A stretch of 64,000 bases of DNA from Rugosimonospora acidiphila. Its GTDB lineage: Bacteria > Actinomycetota > Actinomycetes > Mycobacteriales > Micromonosporaceae. Positions within the stretch are counted from its first letter, which is position 1; each line of letters opens with the position of its first letter. The position numbers were made by a program, and so were the translations under genes. Location: contig NZ_BAABJQ010000010.1 of assembly GCF_039543385.1 (NCBI RefSeq), positions 1 to 64,000 of the forward strand, written 5' to 3'. This document shows positions 1-8,610 of this stretch, piece after piece. The notes below the pieces were generated by a model, which was given only the letters and a program-made list of their open reading frames with translations, had not been told where the DNA came from and ran no database searches.

Positions 1-92
1 GTCAGGTTGGTCTGCCGCTCCGTGCGGGTCTGCGTGCCGTGCTGGTGACAGCGCGGCGCGGCGGGCGCTTTCCCGTGGCATGATGGCCTCAG

Positions 93-1025
93 ATGACCAT
101 GATGACCCTTGCCCGGGACAGCCTCGACGGACTGTCCGTGGGCGACGCCCTGGGCGCCCAATTCTTCGTTCCCGGCACCAGCCTCGCCGACCTGCGCGAC
201 GGGCGGCCACCGGATGGGCCGTGGCCGTGGACCGACGACACCGAGATGGCCTGCTCGATCGTTGCCGAACTGCGTGGGCGCGGCCGGATCGAACAGGACC
301 GCCTCGCCGCCGCCTTCGCCGACCGCTTCGACGCGTACCGGGGCTACGGCGGTGGGGCCGTGACCATCCTGCGGCAGATTCGCGAGGGCACGCCGTGGCG
401 CGACGTCGCCGGGGCCGCGTTCGGCGGGCAGGGCTCGATGGGCAACGGCGCGGCGATGCGGGTGGCGCCCCTGGGTGCGTTCCACGCCGGTGACTCGCGC
501 GGCGCCGCGCTGGAGGCGATGCGTTCGGCGGAGGTCACGCACGCCAACGCCGAGGCCATTCTCGGCGCCGTCGCCGTGGCGGTCGCCGCCGCCGAGGCGG
601 GATGGGCCAGGGAGGTGCGGCACCGGCCCGAGCCCGCGCGGCTGCTCGATTCGGCGCTGAGCTACCTCATCGACAGCGCCGTGAAGACCGGGATCTCCCG
701 GGCGCTCTGGCTGCTCGGCGTGAGCGTCGCCGAGGCGGCCTACGAACTGGGCAACGGCTCGCGGGTACTCGCGCAGGACACCGTGCCGTTCGCGCTGTGG
801 GTCGCCGCGACCTACCTCGACGACTACCCGTCGGCCATCACCGCCTGCGTCGAGGCCGGCGGGGACGTCGATACCACGGCGGCGATCGTGGGCGGGATAG
901 TCGCGGCCTACACCGGGGTGGGCGGGACCGGGATTCCGGTGGATTGGCTGCGCCGGCGCGAGCCGCTGCCAAGCTTTCTCGACGAGCCGCCAGGCTCCGG
1001 GCAAGGGGCCGGCACGGCCGGCTAA
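93..1025 (+). CDS. ADP-ribosylglycohydrolase family protein
   Basis: A 310-residue protein of the ADP-ribosylglycohydrolase (DraG/ARH) fold, a Mg-dependent family that removes ADP-ribose from proteins or small molecules in the cytoplasm. The metal-binding motifs are visible: GDALG near residues 17-21, WTDDTEMA near 46-53, and a C-terminal GGDVDTTAAIVGG near 255-268. Length fits the family. The start has three nearby ATGs (93, 99, 102). A CATGAT -10-like box at 79-84 puts the transcript start within about 2 nt of the first ATG, so the mRNA may be nearly leaderless. It is a single gene; the pectinase downstream has its own promoter. The target is unknown. Confidence 0.88.
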   Translation: MTMMTLARDSLDGLSVGDALGAQFFVPGTSLADLRDGRPPDGPWPWTDDTEMACSIVAELRGRGRIEQDRLAAAFADRFDAYRGYGGGAVTILRQIREGTPWRDVAGAAFGGQGSMGNGAAMRVAPLGAFHAGDSRGAALEAMRSAEVTHANAEAILGAVAVAVAAAEAGWAREVRHRPEPARLLDSALSYLIDSAVKTGISRALWLLGVSVAEAAYELGNGSRVLAQDTVPFALWVAATYLDDYPSAITACVEAGGDVDTTAAIVGGIVAAYTGVGGTGIPVDWLRRREPLPSFLDEPPGSGQGAGTAG

Positions 1026-1123
1026 GGAAGGAAACGGCGACGCGGGGTCCGCGGCGGTGCGCGAACCCCGCTCGGGTGGCGGTCAGCCGATCAGGTCCGC
1101 CTCGACACAACGTCGGCGTCGAC

Positions 1124-1199
1124 TGCAACGAACCTGCACACGCGCGTCCTTGACCGGGCTCGGTGATGCTGCGACGGTGGTTGGTGGAATGCGCTTTCC
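1124..1199 (+). promoter_or_regulatory. Promoter and operators of the GH28 pectinase
   Basis: A 20-nt box TGCAACGAACCTGCACACGC (1124-1143) is followed after 6 nt by a -35 box TTGACC (1150-1155), a 17-nt spacer and a -10 box GACGGT (1173-1178). The near-palindrome GGAATGCGCTTTCC (1186-1199) then sits at the expected transcription start. Its form (central GCGC, 6 of 7 pairs matching) resembles LacI-family operators. The 20-nt box and the 14-nt operator recur identically, with the same 6-nt and 17-nt gaps, upstream of the pectate lyase at 53 kb. I infer an upstream factor site and a repressor site. The cognate regulator is not in this window. Confidence 0.75.
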
Positions 1200-1276
1200 C
1201 CACCGCCCCGGCATGGCCCCGTCCACCATGCCCGGATCGTTCACCGGTGTGTCCGCACTATCCCTGGGAGACTCCC

Positions 1277-4006
1277 GTGCCCGTTGGTTCGCGCGTGTGG
1301 TTGCCGGTCGTGTGGTCGCGTGCCTCTCGCCGCGCCGCCGTCCCGGTGTCGGTCATGCTGGTGCTGCTGGCGCTGGTGCTCGCCCCGGTACGGGGCTGGG
1401 CCGCGTCGCCGGGCCACAACCGGGGCGATCGGCCGGCCGCCCCGGTCGACGTGCGGGTGCCGGCCCTGGCCTACGACGAGCGCAGCATCACGCTGGTCTG
1501 GGAGAAGCCGGCCGCGCACACCGGCATCGTGGACTATCGCGTGTACCTCGACGGCCGGCCGATCGGGCTGGCCAGCGACGCGTCCACCTCGCCGGCGAAG
1601 CCCTACATCGACCGGTTCTACGCCGACCCCGCCAACGCCGCGCAGGTGAGAACGGTGATGGACACGTACACCGCGACCGGCCTGCGGCCGAGCACCCGGT
1701 ACCGGTTCACCGTGAGGTCGGTGGACTCGGCCGGCCGCGAGTCGCCCGACAGCGCGGTCGTCACCCAGTCGACGACGGCCGTGCCGAAGGTCTTCGACAT
1801 CGCCGACTACGGCGCGGTGGGCGACGGCGCCACCGTCAACACCGCCGCCATCCAGCGGGCGATCGACGCGTGTACGCCGGGCGGCAAGGTGGTCATCCCG
1901 GCCGGTGTGTTCAAGACCGGCGCCATCTGGCTGCACAGCGACATGACGCTGCAGGTGGCCGCCGGCGGCACCCTGCTCGGATCGGACAACCCCGCCGACT
2001 ATCCGTACAACTACCTGCTGTACGACTACTCCACCGACCCGCGCTACTACTCGCTCATCAACGCGCACACCTACGAGTACGGCAGCCTGCGCGACATCCG
2101 CATCGTCGGGCCGGGCACCATCGACGGCAACGGCTGGAAGCAGGCCGGCCCGGACGCCGACGGCTTCCCGGTGTCGCTGCCCAGCAGTTCGAGCACGGTG
2201 TCCACGAACGGTGTCCTGGCCAAGGCCCAGGTGGCCGCGGCCACCGCGCTGGGCAGCGCGTCGAGCTACGCCACCCGATCCAACCTCATCACCCTGCGCG
2301 GCGTCACCAATGTCTACTATGGAGGGTTCACGGCGCTGAACCCCTCGCAGCACACGCTGGTGAACCTGCACGACGACAACGTGACGGTCAACGGGGTGCG
2401 GCTGTTGACCGAGGGCGTGAACAACGCCGACGGCATCGAGTTCACCCATGGCAATGGTCTGACCGTCATCAACAACGTCTTCGACACCGGCGACGACGAC
2501 ATGAACTTCGCCGCCGGGCTGGGTGCGGCCGCGCCGAACGATCCACCCACCCGCAACGCCTGGATCGCCGACAACTACTTCCGCAGGGGCCACGGCGCGG
2601 TGGTGCTGGGCAGCCACACCGGCGCCTGGATCGAGAACATCGAGGCCGAGGACAACGTCATCGATGGCACGGACGTGGGCCTGCGCATGAAGACCGACCC
2701 GAACAACGGCGGCGGGGGACGGGACGTGCTGTTCCGCGACGACGCCATCCGCTCGGTGACTGCGCAAGCGTTCATCTTCACCTCGGCCTACTCCGACCCG
2801 AACGCGGCGATAGTGGTGGAGCCGTCGACCGCCAAGGCGCAGTTCCGCGACGTCGACGTCGAGCACGTGACGGTGGACGGTACGGGCAGCCAGGCGATCA
2901 GCGTGATCGGCGTGCCCGACCAGCCGCACCAGGGACTGCACTTCACCGATGTGCGGTTCCTGCACGCCAACCCGACAGCGATCTCGTACCTGAGGGACAG
3001 CTCGTTCACCGACGTGGTGTTCGACAACACCCCGAACCCGTGGGGCATCACCAACTCCACCGGCCTGTCCTTCCATGGCTCCACCGCGACCCCGGTCAGC
3101 GTGGACGCCTCCGCCGGCCCAGCCTGGCCGCGTGGTGCCCGGCTGACCGCGTCGGCCACCGCGACCACCGCCACCCTGAGCTGGCCGGCGGCCTCGGACA
3201 ACGTGGCGGTCGCGCAGTACCTGATCCGGTCGGGCGACACGGTGCTCGCCCAGGTACCCGGTGGCACGCTGTCGACCACCGTCGGCGGGCTGTCCCCGGC
3301 GCTGCGCTACGACCTGCGCGTCCAGGCGCTGGACGCGACCGGCAACGCGGCGCCCGGCCCGGCCACCCGGGTCACCACGGGCGGCGGCGCGGACACGGTC
3401 GCCCCGCTCGCGCCGGCCAACGGCGCCGCCTCCCTGGTGCCGGGCGGGCTGGGTACCACCTGGGCCCGGGTGAGCTGGCCGGCGGCGTCGGACGACTACG
3501 GGATAGACCATTACCTCGTGCGGGCAGGCGGCGGGCCGGCGGCCACGGTGCGCGGCACCGCCACCACGTTCACGGTCGCCGGGCTGCGGCCGGGAACCGG
3601 GTACGGGATCACGGTCGACGCGGTGGACGCGACCGGCAACGCCACGCGGTACCCGGGCACCCTGGCGGTGACCACCAACCCGCCGTACGACGTCGGGGTG
3701 CCGACCTGGCGCGACGGCGACCGGCTGCGGGTGCGGCGTACCGGGGCGACCACGGCGACCATCTCCTGGCCGGCGGCGCGCGACGGCGCCCGAGCCGTCG
3801 TCGGCTACCGGGTGTACGTGGACGGCCGCCCCATCCAGCCGGACGCGGCGTTCACCCCGGTCAACACGGCGAGCACGCTGGCCGGCACCAGCCGGGCGCT
3901 CACCGGACTGGCTCCGGGCGTCGCGCACACCATCGTGGTGCAGGCGGGCGACTCCGCCGGCCGGTGGACCGGCACCGGCCTGCGGGCCACCCTGCCACCC
4001 CGCTGA
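1277..4006 (+). CDS. Secreted GH28 polygalacturonase-like enzyme with FN3 domains
   Basis: About 909 residues. I chose the GTG at 1277 because GGGAG lies 6 nt upstream and a signal peptide follows directly (basic start, hydrophobic stretch near residues 13-35, AAS cleavage region). Domains in order: one fibronectin type III domain (about 50-145), a GH28 right-handed beta-helix (about 150-620), then three FN3-like domains to the end. GH28 hallmarks are present: NADGIE, DTGDDDMNF, GHGAVVLGS and RMKT. GH28 enzymes hydrolyse galacturonan or rhamnogalacturonan; a large exo-type enzyme is likely. It is exported and probably acts on plant pectin. Its promoter elements are shared with the pectate lyase at 53279. 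The exact substrate is not determined. Confidence 0.88.
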   Translation: MPVGSRVWLPVVWSRASRRAAVPVSVMLVLLALVLAPVRGWAASPGHNRGDRPAAPVDVRVPALAYDERSITLVWEKPAAHTGIVDYRVYLDGRPIGLASDASTSPAKPYIDRFYADPANAAQVRTVMDTYTATGLRPSTRYRFTVRSVDSAGRESPDSAVVTQSTTAVPKVFDIADYGAVGDGATVNTAAIQRAIDACTPGGKVVIPAGVFKTGAIWLHSDMTLQVAAGGTLLGSDNPADYPYNYLLYDYSTDPRYYSLINAHTYEYGSLRDIRIVGPGTIDGNGWKQAGPDADGFPVSLPSSSSTVSTNGVLAKAQVAAATALGSASSYATRSNLITLRGVTNVYYGGFTALNPSQHTLVNLHDDNVTVNGVRLLTEGVNNADGIEFTHGNGLTVINNVFDTGDDDMNFAAGLGAAAPNDPPTRNAWIADNYFRRGHGAVVLGSHTGAWIENIEAEDNVIDGTDVGLRMKTDPNNGGGGRDVLFRDDAIRSVTAQAFIFTSAYSDPNAAIVVEPSTAKAQFRDVDVEHVTVDGTGSQAISVIGVPDQPHQGLHFTDVRFLHANPTAISYLRDSSFTDVVFDNTPNPWGITNSTGLSFHGSTATPVSVDASAGPAWPRGARLTASATATTATLSWPAASDNVAVAQYLIRSGDTVLAQVPGGTLSTTVGGLSPALRYDLRVQALDATGNAAPGPATRVTTGGGADTVAPLAPANGAASLVPGGLGTTWARVSWPAASDDYGIDHYLVRAGGGPAATVRGTATTFTVAGLRPGTGYGITVDAVDATGNATRYPGTLAVTTNPPYDVGVPTWRDGDRLRVRRTGATTATISWPAARDGARAVVGYRVYVDGRPIQPDAAFTPVNTASTLAGTSRALTGLAPGVAHTIVVQAGDSAGRWTGTGLRATLPPR

Positions 4007-4147
4007 CCCGCGCGCTTTTCGCCGGCCGACCTCCCCCCGTTGCTGCGGGCCGACCTGCCCGGCGAGGTCGCCCCGGGCGCCCACGTGGCGCTCGGGGCGC
4101 GGGAGCCGGGCCTGAGCCGCAAAAAATTGCGACCTCTTGGTAATTCG

Positions 4148-4176
4148 TTGCGGATGATCCAAAGATTTCTTACGCT
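4148..4176 (+). promoter_or_regulatory. Leaderless promoter of the ABC-2 exporter operon
   Basis: TTGCGG (4148-4153), a 17-nt spacer and TACGCT (4171-4176) form a standard -35/-10 pair. The GTG start codon of the ATPase begins 6 nt after the -10 box, where transcription should start, and no Shine-Dalgarno sequence is present. A leaderless mRNA is predicted. Confidence 0.6.
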
Positions 4177-4182
4177 CCCGGG

Positions 4183-5136
4183 GTGACTGAGACTTCCCTG
4201 GTCGAAGCCCGCGGGCTCACCAAGGTCTACCCGGCGCGCGGTGGTTCCGCGGAGTTCCGAGCGGTGGACGGCATCGACTTCGCGCTGCGGCGGGGGGAGG
4301 CGTTCGGCTTCCTGGGCCCCAACGGGGCGGGCAAATCCAGCACCATGCGGATGATCAGCGCCACCTCGCCGATCAGCGGCGGCACGCTGCGCGTGCTCGA
4401 CCTGGACCCGGTCACGCAGGGACCACAGGTGCGGGCGCGGCTCGGCGTGGTGCCGCAGGACGACTGCCTCGACCGCGAGCTCACGGTCCGGGAAAACCTC
4501 TACATCTACGGCCGGTACTTCGGGCTGCCCCGGAAGGTCATCCGCGAGCGGATCGCGGCCCTGCTGGACTTCGCGCAGCTTCAGGACAAGGCCGACGAGC
4601 AGGTCGAGGTGCTGTCCGGCGGCATGCGGCGCCGGCTGACCATCGCCCGGTCGCTCATCAACGAACCCGAGATCCTGCTCCTCGACGAGCCCACCACCGG
4701 GCTGGACCCGCAGGCCCGGCACGTGCTGTGGGACAGGCTGTTCCGGCTCAAGCAGGACGGTGTCACGCTCATCCTCACCACCCACTACATGGACGAGGCC
4801 GAGCAGTTGTGCGACCGGCTGGTGGTCATGGACGGCGGCCGGATCGTCGCCCGGGGCGCGCCGCGCGACCTGATCGCCGAGCACGTCACCCGCGAGGTGC
4901 TCGAGCTGAGGTTCGCCGATCAGGACACCGCGGCGGAGAAGCTGCGTTCGAGCAGCCGGCTGGCCGGCGGCCGGCTGGAGGTGTTGCCGGACCGTCTCAT
5001 GGTGTACACCGCCGACGGCGAGGCCGCGCTGGCCGGCGTCCACGAACTCGGCCTCACCCCGCTGACCGCGCTGGTGCGCCGGTCCACGCTCGAGGACGTG
5101 TTCCTCACGCTCACCGGCCGATCGCTCATTGACTAG
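4183..5136 (+). CDS. ABC-2 exporter ATP-binding protein (DrrA/NodI-like)
   Basis: A 317-residue ATPase of the ABC-2 exporter class. Walker A GPNGAGKSS lies at about 45-53, the signature is LSGGMRRRL, Walker B is ILLLDEPTTGLD, and the H-loop is in TTHYMDEAE. A C-terminal segment of about 90 residues beyond the nucleotide-binding domain is typical of DrrA-like proteins. It powers the two permeases that follow (5167 and 5945) and probably exports a hydrophobic compound or lipid-linked product. The start is a GTG with a leaderless promoter. The substrate cannot be read from the sequence: no biosynthetic cluster lies beside it. Confidence 0.92.
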   Translation: MTETSLVEARGLTKVYPARGGSAEFRAVDGIDFALRRGEAFGFLGPNGAGKSSTMRMISATSPISGGTLRVLDLDPVTQGPQVRARLGVVPQDDCLDRELTVRENLYIYGRYFGLPRKVIRERIAALLDFAQLQDKADEQVEVLSGGMRRRLTIARSLINEPEILLLDEPTTGLDPQARHVLWDRLFRLKQDGVTLILTTHYMDEAEQLCDRLVVMDGGRIVARGAPRDLIAEHVTREVLELRFADQDTAAEKLRSSSRLAGGRLEVLPDRLMVYTADGEAALAGVHELGLTPLTALVRRSTLEDVFLTLTGRSLID

Positions 5137-5166
5137 ACCGCCGAGTCGAGAGAAAGGAGGGTCGGC

Positions 5167-5928
5167 GTGTGGCGTGAGTTCGGCTACTGGATGACGCAGT
5201 ACCGGCGCACCTGGCGCGGCACCATCGTCATCAGCGTGGCCAACCCGTTGCTGTTCCTGCTCGGGGTCGGGGTGGGCATCGGGCACCTCGTCGACCGGCA
5301 GGCGTCGGTGCCCCTCGCGGGCGTGAGCTACCTGGCGTTCTTCGCGCCCGGGATGCTCGCCGCCGCGTCGATGCAGACCGCGTTCCTGGAGGCGTCGAAT
5401 CGGGTCGCGATGGCGGCCGGGCCCGACGGCGCGTACCGCGGCGCCACCACGACGCCGCTGAGCCCCGCTCAGATCATGGGCGGCCACCTGCTGTTCATAG
5501 CGTTCCGGGTGGCCACCTCCAGCGCCGCGTTCACGCTGGTGATGCTCGCCTTCCGGGTCACCGGCGGCGCGAGGGCCCTCGGCACGCTGGGCGGCGCGCT
5601 GCTGACCGGGATGGCGTTCGCCGCGCCGGCCGCCGCGTGGGCGGTCGGGCTGCGCCAGAGCCGCCACATCCATGCGGTGTTCCGGTTCGTCATCATGCCG
5701 ATGTACCTGTTCTCCGGCACGTTCTTCACGATCACGCAGCTGCCGCACTGGCTGCGTCCGATCGTGTACGTGCTGCCCCTGTACCACGGCGCCCAGCTGT
5801 GCCGGACGCTGTCGCTGGGTACCGCGACGGTCGCGGGTACCGCCGTGCACGTGGGTGTTCTCGCCGCGCTGGTACTCGCCGGGATCGTGGCCGCCCGCGT
5901 CACGTACCGGCGCCGGCTGCACCCGTGA
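5167..5928 (+). CDS. ABC-2 family permease
   Basis: A 253-residue membrane protein of the ABC-2 (DrrB/NodJ) type with about six predicted transmembrane segments. It begins with a short cytoplasmic stretch followed by a hydrophobic helix near residues 20-40. The GTG start has an excellent ribosome site, AAGGAGG at 5154-5160, 6 nt upstream. It lies 30 nt after the ATPase. A second, related permease follows 16 nt later, so the exporter is probably a heterodimer of these two with a dimer of the ATPase. Confidence 0.9.
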   Translation: MWREFGYWMTQYRRTWRGTIVISVANPLLFLLGVGVGIGHLVDRQASVPLAGVSYLAFFAPGMLAAASMQTAFLEASNRVAMAAGPDGAYRGATTTPLSPAQIMGGHLLFIAFRVATSSAAFTLVMLAFRVTGGARALGTLGGALLTGMAFAAPAAAWAVGLRQSRHIHAVFRFVIMPMYLFSGTFFTITQLPHWLRPIVYVLPLYHGAQLCRTLSLGTATVAGTAVHVGVLAALVLAGIVAARVTYRRRLHP

Positions 5929-5944
5929 TCGATCGGAGAACTCG

Positions 5945-6742
5945 ATGACCACGCTGACGTCCACCCGCCCGCCGGTACCGGCGGCCACGCCGTCGCGCAC
6001 GCTGGCGATGATCGAGCGCAACTTCATGATCTACCGGCGCTCGCTCACCCCGTTGCTGTCGGCCATGGTCGAGCCGGTGCTCTACCTGGTGTCCATCGGC
6101 ATCGGGGTGGGCATGCTCATCGGCGACGTGGCCGGGGTACACGTGCGCTATCCGGCGTGGGTGGCGCCGGCGATCCTCGCCACGACGGCCATGAACACCG
6201 CGTTCAACCAGACCAGCTTCGGGGTGTTCAGCCGCATCCGGGCGGAACGCACCTACGAGGCGATCCTGCCCACCCCGGTGTCGGTCACCGACATCGCCTG
6301 CGCCGAGGTGGCCAGCGCGGTCATCAACGCGGTGCTCACCTCCATCGGGTTCGTGGTGGTGATGGCGGTGGCCGGACTGGTCACCTCGCCGGCCGTGCTG
6401 CTGGCGATCCCGGCGTCGATACTGGTCGGGTTCGCCTTCGCCGCCGGGGGACTGGCGGTCACCACGTTCCTGCGGGACTTCGCCGACTTCCAGTACATCC
6501 AGCTGGTCATGCTGCCGATGTACCTGTTCGCCACCACCTTCTACCCGCTGTCGACGTACCCGGCGCCGCTGCGGCCGGTCATCGAGGTGCTGCCGCTGTA
6601 CCAGTCGATCCAGCTCATCCGCGAGCCCGCCCTCGGCGCCGCCGGCTGGTCGCAGCTGCTCTCGGTGGCGTACCTGGCCGCCTTCGGGGTGGCCGCCATG
6701 TGGATAGCGGTCCGGAGGATGACCCGGATCATGCTGAGCTGA
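5945..6742 (+). CDS. ABC-2 family permease (second subunit)
   Basis: A 265-residue membrane protein paralogous to the preceding permease. The first about 25 residues are cytoplasmic; five to six hydrophobic helices follow. The ATG at 5945 has GGAG about 6 nt upstream. The in-frame reading frame extends further upstream but overlaps the preceding permease, so those starts are unlikely. It is the third and last gene of the exporter operon. Duplicated hairpins follow the stop codon. Confidence 0.9.
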   Translation: MTTLTSTRPPVPAATPSRTLAMIERNFMIYRRSLTPLLSAMVEPVLYLVSIGIGVGMLIGDVAGVHVRYPAWVAPAILATTAMNTAFNQTSFGVFSRIRAERTYEAILPTPVSVTDIACAEVASAVINAVLTSIGFVVVMAVAGLVTSPAVLLAIPASILVGFAFAAGGLAVTTFLRDFADFQYIQLVMLPMYLFATTFYPLSTYPAPLRPVIEVLPLYQSIQLIREPALGAAGWSQLLSVAYLAAFGVAAMWIAVRRMTRIMLS

Positions 6743-6753
6743 GATCGCCGGGC

Positions 6754-6811
6754 GGGCGAGTTTGCCGGGCACGGCCCGGCGTGGGCGAGTTTGCCGGGCG
6801 CGGCCCGGCGC
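6754..6811. repeat. 29-nt tandem duplication carrying a hairpin, between convergent genes
   Basis: Two copies of a 29-nt unit (6754-6782 and 6783-6811), differing at very few positions, fill the gap between the permease and the convergent SDR gene. Each copy contains an inverted repeat of the form GCCGGGC-N3-GCCCGGC (about 6764-6780 and 6793-6809). A duplicated intrinsic terminator serving both genes is plausible, though no U-tract is visible. Confidence 0.6.
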
Positions 6812-6814
6812 GGT

Positions 6815-7516
6815 TCACGCGCGCGGGGTGTGCGCGAGCACGACCTCCGGCTCGCCGGTCTGGACCGCCCGCAGGATCGCCTCCGCGACCTGCTCGGCGC
6901 TGTGCGGCGCGAACCGGCCGCCGCCGGCGTACGCCCCGGCCCGCAGCACCGTGTGGAACTCGGTCGCGGTGACCGACGGGTACACCAGCGACACCGCGAT
7001 GTTGTCGGCGGCGAACTCCGCCCGGGCCACCTGGGAGAGCATGTTCAACGCGCTCTTGGTGGCCGCGTACCCGCCGACCCCCGGCAGCACCGTCCGCGAG
7101 GTACCGGAGCTGACGTTCACGATGGCGCCCTCGCCGCGCTTGCGCATCACCGGCAGCACGGCCTGCATGCCGGCCAGCGCGCCGAACACGTTCAGCTCCA
7201 TGACCGCCCGCAGATCCTCGAGCTTGATCTGCTCGATCGGCACGTGCAGCCCCTGCCCGGCATTGTTGATGAGCACGTCGACGCCGTCGTAGTGGCGCAC
7301 CGCCGCGTCGATGACGGCCTGCACCTGTGCCGGGTCCCGGACATCCGCCGGCACCGCCAGCGCGTCGGGCAGCTCGGCGGCCAGGGACTCCAGCCGCCCC
7401 ACCCGCCGGGCGGCCAGCACGACCCGGGCGCCTTGCGCCGCCGCGAGGCGGGCCGTTGCCTCGCCGATGCCCGAAGACGCACCCGTTACGACTACGACCC
7501 GACCAGCTATCTCCAC
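6815..7516 (-). CDS. Short-chain dehydrogenase/reductase (SDR)
   Basis: A 233-residue classical SDR oxidoreductase. The cofactor motif TGASSGIG lies at 11-18, NNAG at 84-87, and the catalytic residues are Ser137, Tyr150 and Lys154 (in YAATK). The arrangement ARR in the second strand suggests NADP(H) preference. Length is at the short end for the family. It stands alone, convergent with the exporter operon. The substrate is unknown. Confidence 0.88.
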   Translation of the reverse strand: MEIAGRVVVVTGASSGIGEATARLAAAQGARVVLAARRVGRLESLAAELPDALAVPADVRDPAQVQAVIDAAVRHYDGVDVLINNAGQGLHVPIEQIKLEDLRAVMELNVFGALAGMQAVLPVMRKRGEGAIVNVSSGTSRTVLPGVGGYAATKSALNMLSQVARAEFAADNIAVSLVYPSVTATEFHTVLRAGAYAGGGRFAPHSAEQVAEAILRAVQTGEPEVVLAHTPRA

Positions 7517-7688
7517 AATCCGATCATTCCACGGCGCCCGGCCCGGGCCCGTGCGGGCCTCGCGCCATCGGGAGATTCCGGGCGTCGGGAGGCGCCGGCA
7601 TCATCGGCATCGGTTGACCCGGTGACGATTCGGGTACTCCTGGCGGTACGGCCTCGACGGGGTTTATTGGATCGATGAGACTGACATT

Positions 7689-8558
7689 ATGAACCGCGCA
7701 TACATCTCCCGACCGGTGGTCCGCGCGGCCACGGTGGTGGCGACCGTCGCCGTGGTGATCGCCGTCGCCGGCTGCCGTCCGCCGGAGACCGACCTGTCAT
7801 CGGCGGCCGGAGCGTCCGCCTCGGCGCCGGTGGCCACCGGGGTGCCGTTGCCCCCGTCCACCGCCCCGTCCACCGCCCCGTCCACGAGCAACCCGCCGTC
7901 GGCCAGCGCCACGCCCGCCGCCAAGCCGACCCCGACTCAGGGGCCGACCTCGCCGGCCGCCACCGGGCCGCTGCGCATCGGTAGTTCCGGGTCGGCCGTC
8001 CTGGCGTTGCAGCGGCGACTGAGCGGGCTCGGCTACTGGGTGGGCACCCTGGACGGCAAGTTCGGCGGGGTCACCCAGCAGGCGGTCTTCGCCCTACAGA
8101 AGGCGGCCAAGCTGAAGCCGACGGGTACGGTCACCGCCGCCACCCAGCGGGCGCTCGACGCCGGCACCAGACCCAAGGCGAGAAGCACCTCGGGCCGCCT
8201 GATCGAGGTCAACCTCAGCAGCGACCTGCTCCTGTTCGTGCGCGACGGCCACGTCGACTACACCCTGAACACCTCCACCGGCGGCGGGTACGTCTACTAC
8301 GACCAGGGCGAGCGCGACGTCGCGACGACCCCGAAGGGGCACTTCACGACGTACCGGGTGATCGACGCTCCGCACCGTTCCTCGCTCGGCCTGCTGATCC
8401 GCCCCCGGTACTTCACCGCTGGCTACGCGATCCACGGCGACAGCTCCGTCCCCTCGTACCCGGCATCCCACGGCTGTGTGCGGGTCAGCAACTCCGCGAT
8501 CGACTGGATCTGGGCCAACAATCTGGACCCGATCGGCACCACGGTCTGGGTCTACTGA
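7689..8558 (+). CDS. L,D-transpeptidase lipoprotein with peptidoglycan-binding domain
   Basis: A 289-residue cell-wall enzyme. A hydrophobic N-terminus ends in a lipobox-like VAGC (Cys about 34), so it is probably membrane-anchored by a lipid. A Ser/Thr/Pro/Ala-rich linker follows (about 40-95), then a peptidoglycan-binding type 1 domain (about 96-155), then a YkuD domain (about 170-289). The YkuD signature IHG...SHGCVRVSN is intact, with catalytic Cys263. Such enzymes make 3-3 cross-links in peptidoglycan. The linker shows short TAPS repeats. No obvious partner gene is adjacent. Confidence 0.92.
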   Translation: MNRAYISRPVVRAATVVATVAVVIAVAGCRPPETDLSSAAGASASAPVATGVPLPPSTAPSTAPSTSNPPSASATPAAKPTPTQGPTSPAATGPLRIGSSGSAVLALQRRLSGLGYWVGTLDGKFGGVTQQAVFALQKAAKLKPTGTVTAATQRALDAGTRPKARSTSGRLIEVNLSSDLLLFVRDGHVDYTLNTSTGGGYVYYDQGERDVATTPKGHFTTYRVIDAPHRSSLGLLIRPRYFTAGYAIHGDSSVPSYPASHGCVRVSNSAIDWIWANNLDPIGTTVWVY

Positions 8559-8610
8559 GCCCTCGGGCTGCGGTCGGCTCGGGCTGGGGTCGGTGCGGGC
8601 TGCGATCGGG

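Noticed and set aside
66..73. CGCTTTCC half-site upstream of the ADP-ribosylglycohydrolase as a third pectin operator
   Set aside because: Only one half matches, and neither the 20-nt box nor a TTGAC -35 at the right spacing is present.
1163..1276. Upstream ATG at 1163 as the GH28 start
   Set aside because: It would place the operator inside the coding region and put 38 residues before a clear signal peptide; the GTG at 1277 has a ribosome site.
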